Shown here piece by piece: positions 41,985 to 50,695 of a stretch of DNA of 64,000 nucleotides. Origin of the DNA: Microbacterium terrae (GTDB taxonomy: Bacteria; Actinomycetota; Actinomycetes; Actinomycetales; Microbacteriaceae); contig NZ_JAFDSS010000001.1 in the NCBI RefSeq assembly GCF_017831975.1, positions 1 through 64,000 on the forward strand, read 5' to 3'. A program made the position numbers and the translations under genes. The first letter of the stretch is position 1. The number at the start of each line of letters is the position of its first letter. The notes below the pieces were generated by a model. That model saw nothing but the letters and a program-made list of their open reading frames with translations, did no database searches and was not told the DNA's origin.

Positions 41985-43799
41985 ATGCATGAGGAAGTGC
42001 GCGCGTCCGCGCAGGACGGCACCTACCCCCGACCCCAGCTCGTCCGCCACCGATGGCTCGATCTGAGCGGGGAGTGGGACTTCACCTACGGCGACGAGGT
42101 CGACCCGGTCGGCCCCGGTGGCGTCCCGAGCGACCTGCCGCGGACGATCGTCGTCCCCTACCCGCCAGAGTCGCCGCTCTCGGGCATCCACGACACCGGC
42201 TTCCATCGCGTGCTCTGGTATCGCCGCCGCGTCACGTCCGACGAGGTCGCCGAGACAGGCCACGGCGACGGGCGCACCCTGCTCCTGCACTTCGGTGCGG
42301 TCGACTTCGCCGCCGATGTCTGGATCGACGGCGCTCACGTCGGGTCTCATCGGGGTGGACACACCCCGTTCCACGTCGCGGTGCCGACGCCGGGCGCGGG
42401 CTTCGACGTGGTGGTGCGTGCAGTCGACGACCCGCACGACGTCAGCCAGCCGCGCGGGAAGCAGGACTGGCGCGTCGACCCGCACTCGATCTGGTACCAC
42501 CGCACGTCGGGGATCTGGCAGCCGGTGTGGCTCGAATCGGTTCCCGAACTGCACATCACGCGGGTCGCGTGGCGCCCCGACGTGCCGCACGACCGCGTTC
42601 ACCTCGCTCTCGAACTGTCGCACCGGCCGACCCGGCCGGTCGAGGCCCGTGTCACGCTCACCCGCGACGACCGCGTGCTCGCGGAGGTGGGCGTTGTGCT
42701 CGATGGTCCGGGCGGCGACGTCGACATCGTGATCCCGGCGCTATCGACCGAGCAGGGGTTCGACGAGCTGCTCTGGTCGCCCGAGCATCCCGTGCTCGTC
42801 GACGCCCGGATCGAGCTCGTCGGTGCCGACGGCGCTGCCGACGGTGCTGTCGACGTGGTCGCGTCGTACGTCGGCCTGCGCTCGATCGAGACGGCGGGCG
42901 ACACGTTCCTGCTGAACGGGCGGCCCCATCCGATCCACGGCGTCCTGTCGCAGGGCTACTGGCCCCAGTCGCACCTGGCAGCGCCGTCGGCGGCCGCCCT
43001 GCGGGCCGAGGTCGAGCTCATCCTCGACCTCGGGTTCACCACCGCTCGGCTCCACCAGAAGGCGGAGGATCCGCGGCTGCTGTACTGGGCCGACCGGCTG
43101 GGGCTGATGGTGTGGGTCGAGTTGCCGAGCGCGTTCCAGCACTCCGATTCCGCCGTGATGAACCTCGCGGCGGAGTGGACCGAGATCGTGCGCCGTGACG
43201 CGTCGCACCCGAGCGTGGTCGCGTGGGTGCCGCTCAACGAGAGCTGGGCGGTGCGGCACATCGCGACCGACCCGCGGCAGCAGGCGTTCGCGCGCTCGCT
43301 GTACCACCTGACGCACACCCTCGACGGGTCGCGGCCGGTCATCTCGAACGACGGGTGGGAGCACGTGGAGTCCGATCTGCTCACGCTGCACGACTACACG
43401 AACGACGCGGAGGAGCTGTCGGCGCGGTACGGCACCCGTGCCGCGATCGCTGCGGCGGTCGAGGGCGTCGCCCCCTTCGGCAAGCGGGTGCTGGTCGGCA
43501 CTCCCGCCGAGGCTGCGGCGACGGCATCCGCCCCCGTCGTTCTCAGCGAGTTCGGCGGCGTCGCCTTCACGCCCGATGCCGGTGTGGACTCGTGGGGGTA
43601 TCGGCTCGTCGGGAGCGCCGACGACCTCGACCGTCACCTCACGGCGATCTTCGGAGCGCTCCACGCGAGCACGGCGCTCGCCGGGTGGGTGTACACGCAG
43701 CTGACCGACACGGTGCAGGAGCGCAACGGATTGGTGGACGAGAACCGGGTGCCGAAGCTGCCGGTCGAGCGCATCCGCCGGATCGTCCGCGGGGAGTGA
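41985..43799 (+). CDS. GH2 glycoside hydrolase
   Basis: 604 residues, compact GH2, no signal peptide. RHRWLDLSGEWDFTYGDEV and the FGAVDFAADVWIDG of the jelly-roll domain lead to an Ig-like domain and the TIM barrel. Acid/base Glu419 is in WVPLNESW and nucleophile Glu522 in VLSEFGG. FLLNGRPHPIHGVLSQGYWP resembles beta-glucuronidase/beta-galactosidase-type sequences, but the Asn-Lys pocket of glucuronidases is not evident. The activity could be beta-galactosidase, beta-mannosidase or arabinosidase. First gene after the operator; the next start is at 43805 after its TGA. Confidence 0.88.
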   Translation: MHEEVRASAQDGTYPRPQLVRHRWLDLSGEWDFTYGDEVDPVGPGGVPSDLPRTIVVPYPPESPLSGIHDTGFHRVLWYRRRVTSDEVAETGHGDGRTLLLHFGAVDFAADVWIDGAHVGSHRGGHTPFHVAVPTPGAGFDVVVRAVDDPHDVSQPRGKQDWRVDPHSIWYHRTSGIWQPVWLESVPELHITRVAWRPDVPHDRVHLALELSHRPTRPVEARVTLTRDDRVLAEVGVVLDGPGGDVDIVIPALSTEQGFDELLWSPEHPVLVDARIELVGADGAADGAVDVVASYVGLRSIETAGDTFLLNGRPHPIHGVLSQGYWPQSHLAAPSAAALRAEVELILDLGFTTARLHQKAEDPRLLYWADRLGLMVWVELPSAFQHSDSAVMNLAAEWTEIVRRDASHPSVVAWVPLNESWAVRHIATDPRQQAFARSLYHLTHTLDGSRPVISNDGWEHVESDLLTLHDYTNDAEELSARYGTRAAIAAAVEGVAPFGKRVLVGTPAEAAATASAPVVLSEFGGVAFTPDAGVDSWGYRLVGSADDLDRHLTAIFGALHASTALAGWVYTQLTDTVQERNGLVDENRVPKLPVERIRRIVRGE

Positions 43800-43804
43800 G
43801 CGCG

Positions 43805-45031
43805 GTGCGTCCCGAATTCCACTTCACCGCGGATGCCGGCTGGATCAACGATCCGCACGGCATCCGCCACCACGGCGGTCGCTACCAGGTGTTCTTCCAG
43901 CAGGTCCCCGGACGCACCGACTGGGCTCGCGACGTGCACTGGGGGCACGCAGTCGGCGACGACCTGCTGTCGCTGCGGCAGCTGCCGATCGCGATCTCTC
44001 CGGGCGAGGGCGACGGCGGCATCTGGACAGGATCCCTCGTCGTCGACGACGCCGGCGACGCGCGGATCTTCTACACGTCGACCGACCTGCCGACGCTCGA
44101 TCACGGACGCATCCGCACGGCCACGCCCCGCGACGACGACTGGATCGCCTGGCGCAAGGGCGACGTCGTCGCCGAGACGCCGGCCGGGATGAGCGTGTTC
44201 CGCGACCCATGGGTGTTCCGCGACGGCAGCGGGTGGAGCATGGTGGTGGGCGGCCGCCACGACGACGGTGCGGCCGCCATCGTCTCGTACCGGTCGGACG
44301 ATCTGCACACGTGGTCGTACGGCGGCCTCGCGCTGCGACCCGCCGAAGACCCCGACACCGCGCTCGCGCGGAACACGCTGTGGGAGTGTCCCCAGCTGTT
44401 CGAGATCGACGGCCGGCACGTGCTCGTGCTCTCGGTGGAGGACCCTGGCGAGCCGCGCTATGTCGGCTACGCCGTCGGACGCTGGAGCGACGGGCGATTC
44501 GACGCCGAGGCGTGGGGGCGACTGAGCTTCAGTCGCAGCCCCTATGCGCCGACCTTCTTCCCTGACGCCGTCGGACGGCCGTCACTCGTGTTCTGGCTCT
44601 CCGAGACCGCGGGCGAGGACTGGGCCGGGACGCTCAGCATCCCCTACCTGCTCTCGCTCGACGGCGACGCTCTCACCCTCGAACCGCACCCCGATCTGCT
44701 GCGTCATCGGCGCCCGCAGTCGGGCCCGGCTGTCGATGCGCCCGCCGTCGACATCGAGTGGTCGCCGAGCGAGGGCGACGCCCTCACGATCGACGGCACC
44801 GCGGGCGCGCTCGTCGCGCTGCGGATCGACGGCGACGAGGTGCAGGTGGAGACTGCCGTGCAGACATCGCGGATGCCGCTCGCCGGCGTCGTCCGGATCA
44901 TCATCGACGGGCCCGTGCTCGAGGTCACCACCGGGCTCGGCGTGTTCGGCGCGCTCGTCGCACCCGGTTCGCGGCTCACGGTCGGCGGCGACCTGGACGG
45001 AGCCCGCATCCACCCCCTCGTGCGCGCATGA
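43805..45031 (+). CDS. GH32 beta-fructosidase
   Basis: 408 residues. GTG 43805 is eight bases after GGGGAG; an in-frame GTG at 43796 overlaps the GH2 stop (GTGA) but has no spacing. All three GH32 acidic motifs are present: WINDPHG with nucleophile Asp16, FRDP with Asp134, and WECPQLFE with acid/base Glu194. The C-terminal beta-sandwich is shortened to about 110 residues. It should release fructose from sucrose- or fructan-like ends; the WINDPHG variant of the usual WMNDPNG is seen in intracellular members. Its presence with GH2 and GH31 points to a raffinose/stachyose-like or other mixed oligosaccharide. Confidence 0.92.
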   Translation: MRPEFHFTADAGWINDPHGIRHHGGRYQVFFQQVPGRTDWARDVHWGHAVGDDLLSLRQLPIAISPGEGDGGIWTGSLVVDDAGDARIFYTSTDLPTLDHGRIRTATPRDDDWIAWRKGDVVAETPAGMSVFRDPWVFRDGSGWSMVVGGRHDDGAAAIVSYRSDDLHTWSYGGLALRPAEDPDTALARNTLWECPQLFEIDGRHVLVLSVEDPGEPRYVGYAVGRWSDGRFDAEAWGRLSFSRSPYAPTFFPDAVGRPSLVFWLSETAGEDWAGTLSIPYLLSLDGDALTLEPHPDLLRHRRPQSGPAVDAPAVDIEWSPSEGDALTIDGTAGALVALRIDGDEVQVETAVQTSRMPLAGVVRIIIDGPVLEVTTGLGVFGALVAPGSRLTVGGDLDGARIHPLVRA

Positions 45032-46800
45032 CCGCCGCGGCCTCGTCAGCGCCGGTCGAGATCGACGGTTCCCGCCCGGTGCGGTCGGTGTTCCGCCTCC
45101 TCGGCCGCTACCGTCGCCGGGTCGTCACGTCGGCCATGATCTTCCCGATCAAGGACTCCCCGCGCTGGCTCATGCCGGTGGTGACCGCCCAGGTCATCGA
45201 CCTCGTCGTGGCGGGCGGCCCGCTCGATGAGCTTGCGCTGTGGGCGGGCATCGCCTTTCTCGCCCTCGCGCAGAACTACCCGACGCACGTGCTGTGGACC
45301 CGGCTGTTCATGGGTGCCGTCCGCCAGAGCGGGGCCGACCTGCGCAACGCCCTCACCGCGCGGCTGCAGACCCTGTCGATCGGCTTCCATCGGCGCGTGT
45401 CGAGCTCGATCGTGCAGACCAAGGTCGTCCGCGACGTCGAGAACATCGAGCTGATGCTCCAGCAGGTGACTCACTCGGTGCTGGCTGAGTCGATGGTGAT
45501 CATCGGCGCGATCGTGGTCACGGCGATAACGATGCCCTACTTCCTGCCGGTGTACGCCCTCACGATCCCCATCGCCGTGGCGATGCGGTCGCTCCTGGCG
45601 GCGCGGTCGCGGCGCCGCAACGAAGCCTTCCGCCGCGACGTCGAGGTGTTCTCGAGCCGCGTCGGTGAGATGGCGACGCTCATGCCCATCACCCGTGCGC
45701 ACGGGCTCGAAGCCACCGCCCGCGCCCGTGTCGCGGAGGGAGCGGACGAGGTGGCTACCTCGGGCTACGCGCTCGACATGCTCAACGGCCGGTTCCAGTC
45801 GCTGTCGTGGATCGTGCTGCAACTGCTGTCGGTGGGCTGCCTGGTCACCGCGGCCGCGGTGGCGATCATCAACCCCGGCTCGATCACGGCCGGTGAGGTG
45901 GTGCAGCTGTCGTCGTACTTCGGGCTGATCACCGGGGGGCTCACCCAGGTGCTCATGCTCTGGCCGATCGCGGCAAAGGGCATCGAGTCGGTGCGCTCGA
46001 TCGGCGAGGTGCTCGCCGACCCCGACCTGGAGGAGAACGAGGGCAAGCGCGTCGTCACGGAGGTCACCGGCGCCCTGCGCTTCGAGGCGGTCACCTTCCG
46101 CTACGACGACGATCGCGAACCTGCCCTTCGAGACATCGACCTCGCCATCGCGGCCGGCGAGACGGTGGCGTTCGTCGGGTCGTCGGGGTCGGGCAAGTCG
46201 ACGCTGCTGAACCTCGCGCTCGGCTTCCTCCGTCCGACCCGTGGCCGACTGCTCATCGACGGGATGGATGCCGCGGCACTCGACCTGCGCACGTTCCGTC
46301 GTCACGTGTCGGTGGTGCCGCAGGAGTCGGTGCTCTTCGAGGGATCGATCCGCGACAACGTGGCCTACGGGCTCGGCGAGGTGTCGGACGAGCGGGTGCG
46401 GCGCGCTCTCGAAGACGCCAACGCGGCGGAGATCGTCGACGCGCTGCCGGAGGGATGGCACACCGTCGCCGGAGAGCGCGGCGCACGTCTGTCGGGCGGG
46501 CAGCGCCAGCGCATCGCCATCGCGCGCGCCCTCGTGCGAGACCCCGAGGTGCTGCTCCTCGATGAGGCGACGTCGGCGCTCGACCCCGAGTCCGAGGGGC
46601 TCGTGCGCGATGCGCTCGCCCGCCTGATGCGCGGGCGCACGACGCTCGTGGTGGCGCACCGGCTGTCGACGATCCGCGGCGCCGACCGCATCGTCGTCAT
46701 GGAGCACGGGCGCATCGTCGAGGTGGGAAGCCATGCCGAGCTCATGGCGCGCGGCGGACGCTACAGCAGGCTCGAGCGCGCCCAGCAGGCGCCGGAGTAG
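45028..46800 (+). CDS. ABC exporter half-transporter (membrane and ATPase domains fused)
   Basis: 590 residues. Residues about 25-330 hold six membrane helices of the type I exporter fold with the long coupling loops (IGFHRRVSSSIVQTKVVRDVENIELM). The ATPase has Walker A GSSGSGKST (384-392), Q-loop VVPQESVLF, signature LSGGQRQR (488-495), Walker B VLLLDEATSALD and the H-loop VAHRLST. It would work as a homodimer. The ATG overlaps the GH32 stop (ATGA), tightly tying an export pump to two sugar hydrolases. Export of a sugar analogue, glycoside aglycone or peptide is possible; substrate cannot be deduced. Confidence 0.92.
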   Translation: MTAAASSAPVEIDGSRPVRSVFRLLGRYRRRVVTSAMIFPIKDSPRWLMPVVTAQVIDLVVAGGPLDELALWAGIAFLALAQNYPTHVLWTRLFMGAVRQSGADLRNALTARLQTLSIGFHRRVSSSIVQTKVVRDVENIELMLQQVTHSVLAESMVIIGAIVVTAITMPYFLPVYALTIPIAVAMRSLLAARSRRRNEAFRRDVEVFSSRVGEMATLMPITRAHGLEATARARVAEGADEVATSGYALDMLNGRFQSLSWIVLQLLSVGCLVTAAAVAIINPGSITAGEVVQLSSYFGLITGGLTQVLMLWPIAAKGIESVRSIGEVLADPDLEENEGKRVVTEVTGALRFEAVTFRYDDDREPALRDIDLAIAAGETVAFVGSSGSGKSTLLNLALGFLRPTRGRLLIDGMDAAALDLRTFRRHVSVVPQESVLFEGSIRDNVAYGLGEVSDERVRRALEDANAAEIVDALPEGWHTVAGERGARLSGGQRQRIAIARALVRDPEVLLLDEATSALDPESEGLVRDALARLMRGRTTLVVAHRLSTIRGADRIVVMEHGRIVEVGSHAELMARGGRYSRLERAQQAPE

Positions 46801-46824
46801 GCGGCCTGTTCAGGCCACCGGGCG

Positions 46825-47094
46825 TTACCAGATGACGCCGCCGCCGATCGAGATTCCGCCCCACGTGAGGGCGATGAAGATCGCCGCGAAGACGACAGGT
46901 GCGATGCCCTTGCCACCGCGGGCCAGACCCTTGAACAGTCCGATGACCGCGAGCACCGCGGCGATGACCGAGAGGCCTCCGCCCACGATCAGCCCGATGA
47001 ACAACGGGATCGGCATGAGGACGAGGCCGGCCAGGGCGACCCAGAAGGCGGCCCAGGCGACGGGGTTCGAGGGACGCTGAACGGCATTCGACAT
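46825..47094 (-). CDS. Small hydrophobic membrane protein
   Basis: 89 residues with two or three membrane segments (WAAFWVALAGLVLMPIPLF, SVIAAVLAVIGLF, GIAPVVFAAIFIAL) and a cytoplasmic N-terminus of about ten residues. GAGGA lies seven bases before ATG 47094. It resembles DUF4190-like small actinobacterial membrane proteins. It starts 12 bases after the end of the DppF gene on the same strand, so it may be co-transcribed with the peptide importer. No function is known. Confidence 0.7.
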   Translation of the reverse strand: MSNAVQRPSNPVAWAAFWVALAGLVLMPIPLFIGLIVGGGLSVIAAVLAVIGLFKGLARGGKGIAPVVFAAIFIALTWGGISIGGGVIW

Positions 47095-47106
47095 GGGTCG
47101 ATCCTC

Positions 47107-47937
47107 TCAGATGCCGCGGTCGGCGCTCTCCATCACGTGCTCCACCGGGTGCAGCCAGGTGCGGTCGCGCGGGTCGGGTGTCGGAGCTGCGGCGAGCAGC
47201 CGCGCGGTGTACTCCTCCTTCGGCGCGTCGAACACCTCCGCGGTTCCGCCCTGTTCGACGATCCGTCCGTGCTGCATGATCGCGACCCGATCGGAGACAT
47301 GGCGCACGACCGCCAGGTCGTGCGAGACGAACAGATACGACAACCCCAGCTCGTCCTGCAGCCGCGCGATGAGGTCGAGGACCTGTGCTCGCACCGACAC
47401 GTCCAGTGCCGAGACGGGCTCGTCGAGGACCACGAGGTCCGGGCGTCTGATGAGCGCTCGGGCGATGACCACGCGCTGGCGCTGCCCGCCGGAGAGCGCC
47501 GCGGGGCGGCGCCCGGCGAGCCCCCCGATCCCCACCAGATCGAGCATCCGGATGACCTCATCGCGCCGGTACTCTCCCGCGATCACCAGGGGTTCGGCGA
47601 CGCTGTCGTGCACGGTCATCCGAGGATCCAGCGCGGTGTACGGATCCTGGAAGACCATCTGCACGCGCCGGCTGAGTTCCTGACGGCCGAATCGATTGGG
47701 GCGGGTGATGTCCAGACCATCCAGCAGCACTCGTCCCGCACGAACCGGGGTGAGACCGAAGATGCTGCGCGACACGGTCGTCTTGCCGCTGCCGGACTCC
47801 CCGACGACAGCCAGGGTCTCACCGCGCGCGATCGTGAGGCTGACCCCGTCGACGGCCCGCACGACTCTGCGGCCGGGGCCGAAGCCCGACCGATACTCGA
47901 CACGCAGATCGCGGATGGAGAGAAGCGGATCAGCCAA
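47107..47937 (-). CDS. Dipeptide/oligopeptide ABC importer ATPase (DppF type)
   Basis: 276 residues from TTG 47937, six bases after AAGGAG and overlapping the DppD-like stop by eight bases. Walker [12 protein letters not shown]-loop [16 protein letters not shown], signature LSGGQRQRV, Walker [16 protein letters not shown] and switch SHDLAVV are all intact. The C-terminal extension ([16 protein letters not shown]) is that of OppF/DppF, though the Cys cluster for iron-sulfur seen in some is missing. Powers uptake with its partner at 47930. Confidence 0.93.
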   Translation of the reverse strand: MADPLLSIRDLRVEYRSGFGPGRRVVRAVDGVSLTIARGETLAVVGESGSGKTTVSRSIFGLTPVRAGRVLLDGLDITRPNRFGRQELSRRVQMVFQDPYTALDPRMTVHDSVAEPLVIAGEYRRDEVIRMLDLVGIGGLAGRRPAALSGGQRQRVVIARALIRRPDLVVLDEPVSALDVSVRAQVLDLIARLQDELGLSYLFVSHDLAVVRHVSDRVAIMQHGRIVEQGGTAEVFDAPKEEYTARLLAAAPTPDPRDRTWLHPVEHVMESADRGI

Positions 47938-48832
47938 TGGGGGCTCCTTGTGCGACGAGGTGGCCGGGACTGATCTCCACCAGGGGACCGGATGCGCCCC
48001 GCGGAGGCATGGTGAGGGACGCGGTGCCCCGGGGAACACGGCCCACCTCGGCGGCGGCGAGGAGTGCGCGGGTGTACGGATGTGCGGGGCGGTCGTATAC
48101 GTCGAGGACGTCGCCGCACTCGAGCAGCCGGCCGTCGCGCATGACGGCGATGCGGTCGGCCACACCGCCACTGAGCCCGAGGTCGTGGGTGATGAGGATC
48201 ATTCCCGCTCCCGTCTTCGAACGAGCGTCGGCGAGCACGCGCATCACCTGTGCCTGCACGGTCACGTCGAGTGCCGTCGTCGGTTCGTCGGCGATGAGCA
48301 GAGCCGGGTCGTTCGCCACCGCCATCGCGATCATCGCGCGCTGCCTCATCCCACCCGACCACTGGTGAGGGTACGCGCGAGCCATCTCCGCCGGACGCCG
48401 GATCCCGACGTTCTCGAACAGGTCGACGGCGAGGGCCCGGGCACCGCGCCGGGAGAGCCCGGGACGGTGCTGCCGGAGCGACGAAGCCAGTTGCGTCCCC
48501 ACTCGCCGCAGCGGGTTCAGTGCGGTCAGCGGGTCTTGGAAGATCATCGACACCGACCGGCCGCGGAGGCTTCGCAGCTGCGCGTCGGTCGCCTCGCGCA
48601 GACTTTCGCCGCGGAGGCGGATGTCGCCGGAGGCGATCCGCACACTGGGCGGGAGGAGGCCGATCGCGGCGAGCATGGTGAGCGTCTTCCCGCTCCCCGA
48701 TTCGCCCACGAGGCCCAGCACCTCGCCCTCCTCGACCGTGAGCGACAGGCCGTGCACCAGATCACGCTCGGTGCCGTCGGGTTCGGTCGCGCGGAGCACG
48801 AGTCGGTCGATCTCCAGCAGTGGGGTGCTCAA
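47930..48832 (-). CDS. Dipeptide/oligopeptide ABC importer ATPase (DppD type)
   Basis: 300 residues. TTG 48832 overlaps the upstream stop (TTGA) and lies six bases after AAGGA. Walker [13 protein letters not shown]-loop [16 protein letters not shown], signature [14 protein letters not shown], Walker [16 protein letters not shown] and THDLGLSGG fit DppD. The C-terminal oligopeptide-transporter extension ([21 protein letters not shown]) is present. Both ATPases of the operon use TTG starts with overlapping stops, which keeps expression low and balanced. Confidence 0.93.
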   Translation of the reverse strand: MSTPLLEIDRLVLRATEPDGTERDLVHGLSLTVEEGEVLGLVGESGSGKTLTMLAAIGLLPPSVRIASGDIRLRGESLREATDAQLRSLRGRSVSMIFQDPLTALNPLRRVGTQLASSLRQHRPGLSRRGARALAVDLFENVGIRRPAEMARAYPHQWSGGMRQRAMIAMAVANDPALLIADEPTTALDVTVQAQVMRVLADARSKTGAGMILITHDLGLSGGVADRIAVMRDGRLLECGDVLDVYDRPAHPYTRALLAAAEVGRVPRGTASLTMPPRGASGPLVEISPGHLVAQGAPIG

Positions 48833-49725
48833 CGGTGTTCCTTCCGGCCCAGGACGAAATCGCCGTTCTCCGTGGTGAATCGCTGGCTGATGAAGGCTGC
48901 CCCGCCGATGACGAAGAACATCGCGATGCCGGGGAGAAGGGCTTGACTCGGCACGAGACGCATCATGCGCTGCCCCTCGAAGATCATCCCGCCCCACGTC
49001 GGCGTCGGTGGCTGCACGCCGAGGCCGAGGTAATCCAGTCCGGCGAGGATCAGCATCACCGCACCGATATCGGTCACCGTCACGATCAGGAGCGGGCCGG
49101 CGACAGACGGGAGGATGTGACGGCGCAGCACGTGCGCGGTGGTGGCGCCCTGGAGGATCGGTGCCAGCACGAAGTCCCGATCACGCAGCGACATGGCGAT
49201 GCTGCGCGCGACGCGCGCATACCCCATCCAGTACGACACTCCGAGCACGACCACGGTGAGCCCGACGCTGCTGCCCAGGGTCGCGGCGAGCGCCATGAGG
49301 AGGAGCACGACAGGCAGGGCGAGTTGGACGTCCGACACCGTGCTGAGTGCGTTGTCCGCCCATCCTCCCCGATAGCCGGCGATCAGTCCGATGATCGTTC
49401 CGATGATCAGGTTGATGAGGACGATCGCGAGCGTGAGGAGGAGGCTGATGCGCCCTCCGAGGGCGAGGCGGCTCATCATGTCGCGCCCGAGTGCATCGGT
49501 GCCGAGCGGGTGCGCAGCATCCTGGAAGGCGGGCAGATTCGTTGCGCTCAGATCTTGACCCATCGGGTCGAAATCGGGAAGGAGCGGCACGATGACGACG
49601 AAGGCGACGACCGTTGTGAGGAAGGCGACGCCGACGAGGATCAGCGGACGCGCGCTGCCGCGTCGACGAGAACGGGGTGGAAGGGCGCCCGACGAGGTCG
49701 GTGCCGCCAGGATCGCGTCGGTCAT
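48829..49725 (-). CDS. Dipeptide/oligopeptide ABC permease (DppC type)
   Basis: 298 residues. ATG 49725 overlaps the DppB-like stop (ATGA). One N-terminal membrane helix, then the DppC N-terminal pattern HPLGTDALGRDMMSRLALGGR, and five more helices with the ATPase loop (RSIAMSLRDRDFVLAPILQGATT, degenerate EAA). LDYLGLGVQPPTPTWGGMI near the end is a strong DppC mark. It forms the pore with DppB. Confidence 0.94.
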   Translation of the reverse strand: MTDAILAAPTSSGALPPRSRRRGSARPLILVGVAFLTTVVAFVVIVPLLPDFDPMGQDLSATNLPAFQDAAHPLGTDALGRDMMSRLALGGRISLLLTLAIVLINLIIGTIIGLIAGYRGGWADNALSTVSDVQLALPVVLLLMALAATLGSSVGLTVVVLGVSYWMGYARVARSIAMSLRDRDFVLAPILQGATTAHVLRRHILPSVAGPLLIVTVTDIGAVMLILAGLDYLGLGVQPPTPTWGGMIFEGQRMMRLVPSQALLPGIAMFFVIGGAAFISQRFTTENGDFVLGRKEHR

Positions 49726-50642
49726 CGGATTCTCACTCTCGGGTCGAGGACACGATGCAGGATGTCGTTCAGCACGTTCACCACGATGAACCCGACAGCG
49801 ACGACGAGGAGCGCCGCCTGGACGACCGGGAAGTCTCGCTGAGCGACTGCTTCGATCAGGGCGGAGCCGATCCCCGGCCACGCGAACACCTGCTCCACGA
49901 TGACCGTTCCGCCGAGGAGCATCGCGAGGTTGAGACCTGCGACGGTGAGGACGGGGAGGAAGGCATTGGGAAGGACGTCGAGGACGAGGATGCCGGCTCG
50001 AGATCTCCCTGCGGCACGGGCGGTCCTGACGTAGTCCATGCGGGTCTGCTCGGCCATCTCCGCGTCGAGCAGTCGCACGTAGAGGACGAACTGACCCGTC
50101 GCGATGGTCAGGATCGGCAGGATGTAGGCCGCAGGCGACGCCGCTCCGAGCGACGGCAGCCAGCCAAGCATCACGGAGAAGATCAGCACGGCGAGCACAC
50201 CGAAGAAGAAGTCGGGCACGGAGTGACGAAGGGTCCCCGACCAGAGGAACACCGCACGCAGGCGGCGGCTGGCGGCGAAGTAGATCGCCAGGACCGCTGC
50301 GACGGCGACGGCCAGCCCGATCGCGAAGGCCGGGAGCGCGAGCGAGATCGTCGCGGGCATCCGCTCCCACACGATCGCCAGAGCGGGGGTGCCGGGGCGG
50401 CGGTAGGAGTCGCCGAAGTCTCCGACGAGCGCGCCGGTGGCGAAGTCCACGAACTGGACCGGCAGCGGCCGATCGAATCCCATCGAGCGCTCGAGGTCCG
50501 CGACCTGCTGCGGTGTCGCGTTCTCGCCCAGGAGCAGTGCGGCCGGCGAGCCGGTGAGGCGCCCCAGCGTGAACGCGACGACGAGCACGATCGCGATCGT
50601 CGTCGCAGCCTGCAGCACTCTGCGGATCACATAGGTGAGCAT
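49722..50642 (-). CDS. Dipeptide/oligopeptide ABC permease (DppB type)
   Basis: 306 residues. ATG 50642 was chosen over ATG 50648 because it stands six bases after GAAGGG. MLTYVIRRVLQAATTIAIVL is the typical first helix of DppB. FVDFATGALVGDFGDSYR is the usual external loop; the ATPase loop reads MDYVRTARAAGRSRAGILVLDVLPNA, and GGTVIVEQVFAWPGIG closes the domain. Encoded 53 bases after the binding-protein gene. Confidence 0.94.
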   Translation of the reverse strand: MLTYVIRRVLQAATTIAIVLVVAFTLGRLTGSPAALLLGENATPQQVADLERSMGFDRPLPVQFVDFATGALVGDFGDSYRRPGTPALAIVWERMPATISLALPAFAIGLAVAVAAVLAIYFAASRRLRAVFLWSGTLRHSVPDFFFGVLAVLIFSVMLGWLPSLGAASPAAYILPILTIATGQFVLYVRLLDAEMAEQTRMDYVRTARAAGRSRAGILVLDVLPNAFLPVLTVAGLNLAMLLGGTVIVEQVFAWPGIGSALIEAVAQRDFPVVQAALLVVAVGFIVVNVLNDILHRVLDPRVRIR

Positions 50643-50695
50643 CGACATCCCTTCGACTGCGGGGCGGACGATCGTTGATCGCCCGCCCCGGATCA

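Noticed and set aside
46802-46815. GGCCTG-TT-CAGGCC as terminator between exporter and small membrane protein
   Set aside because: The loop would be only two to four bases with a five- to six-base stem, too weak to call.
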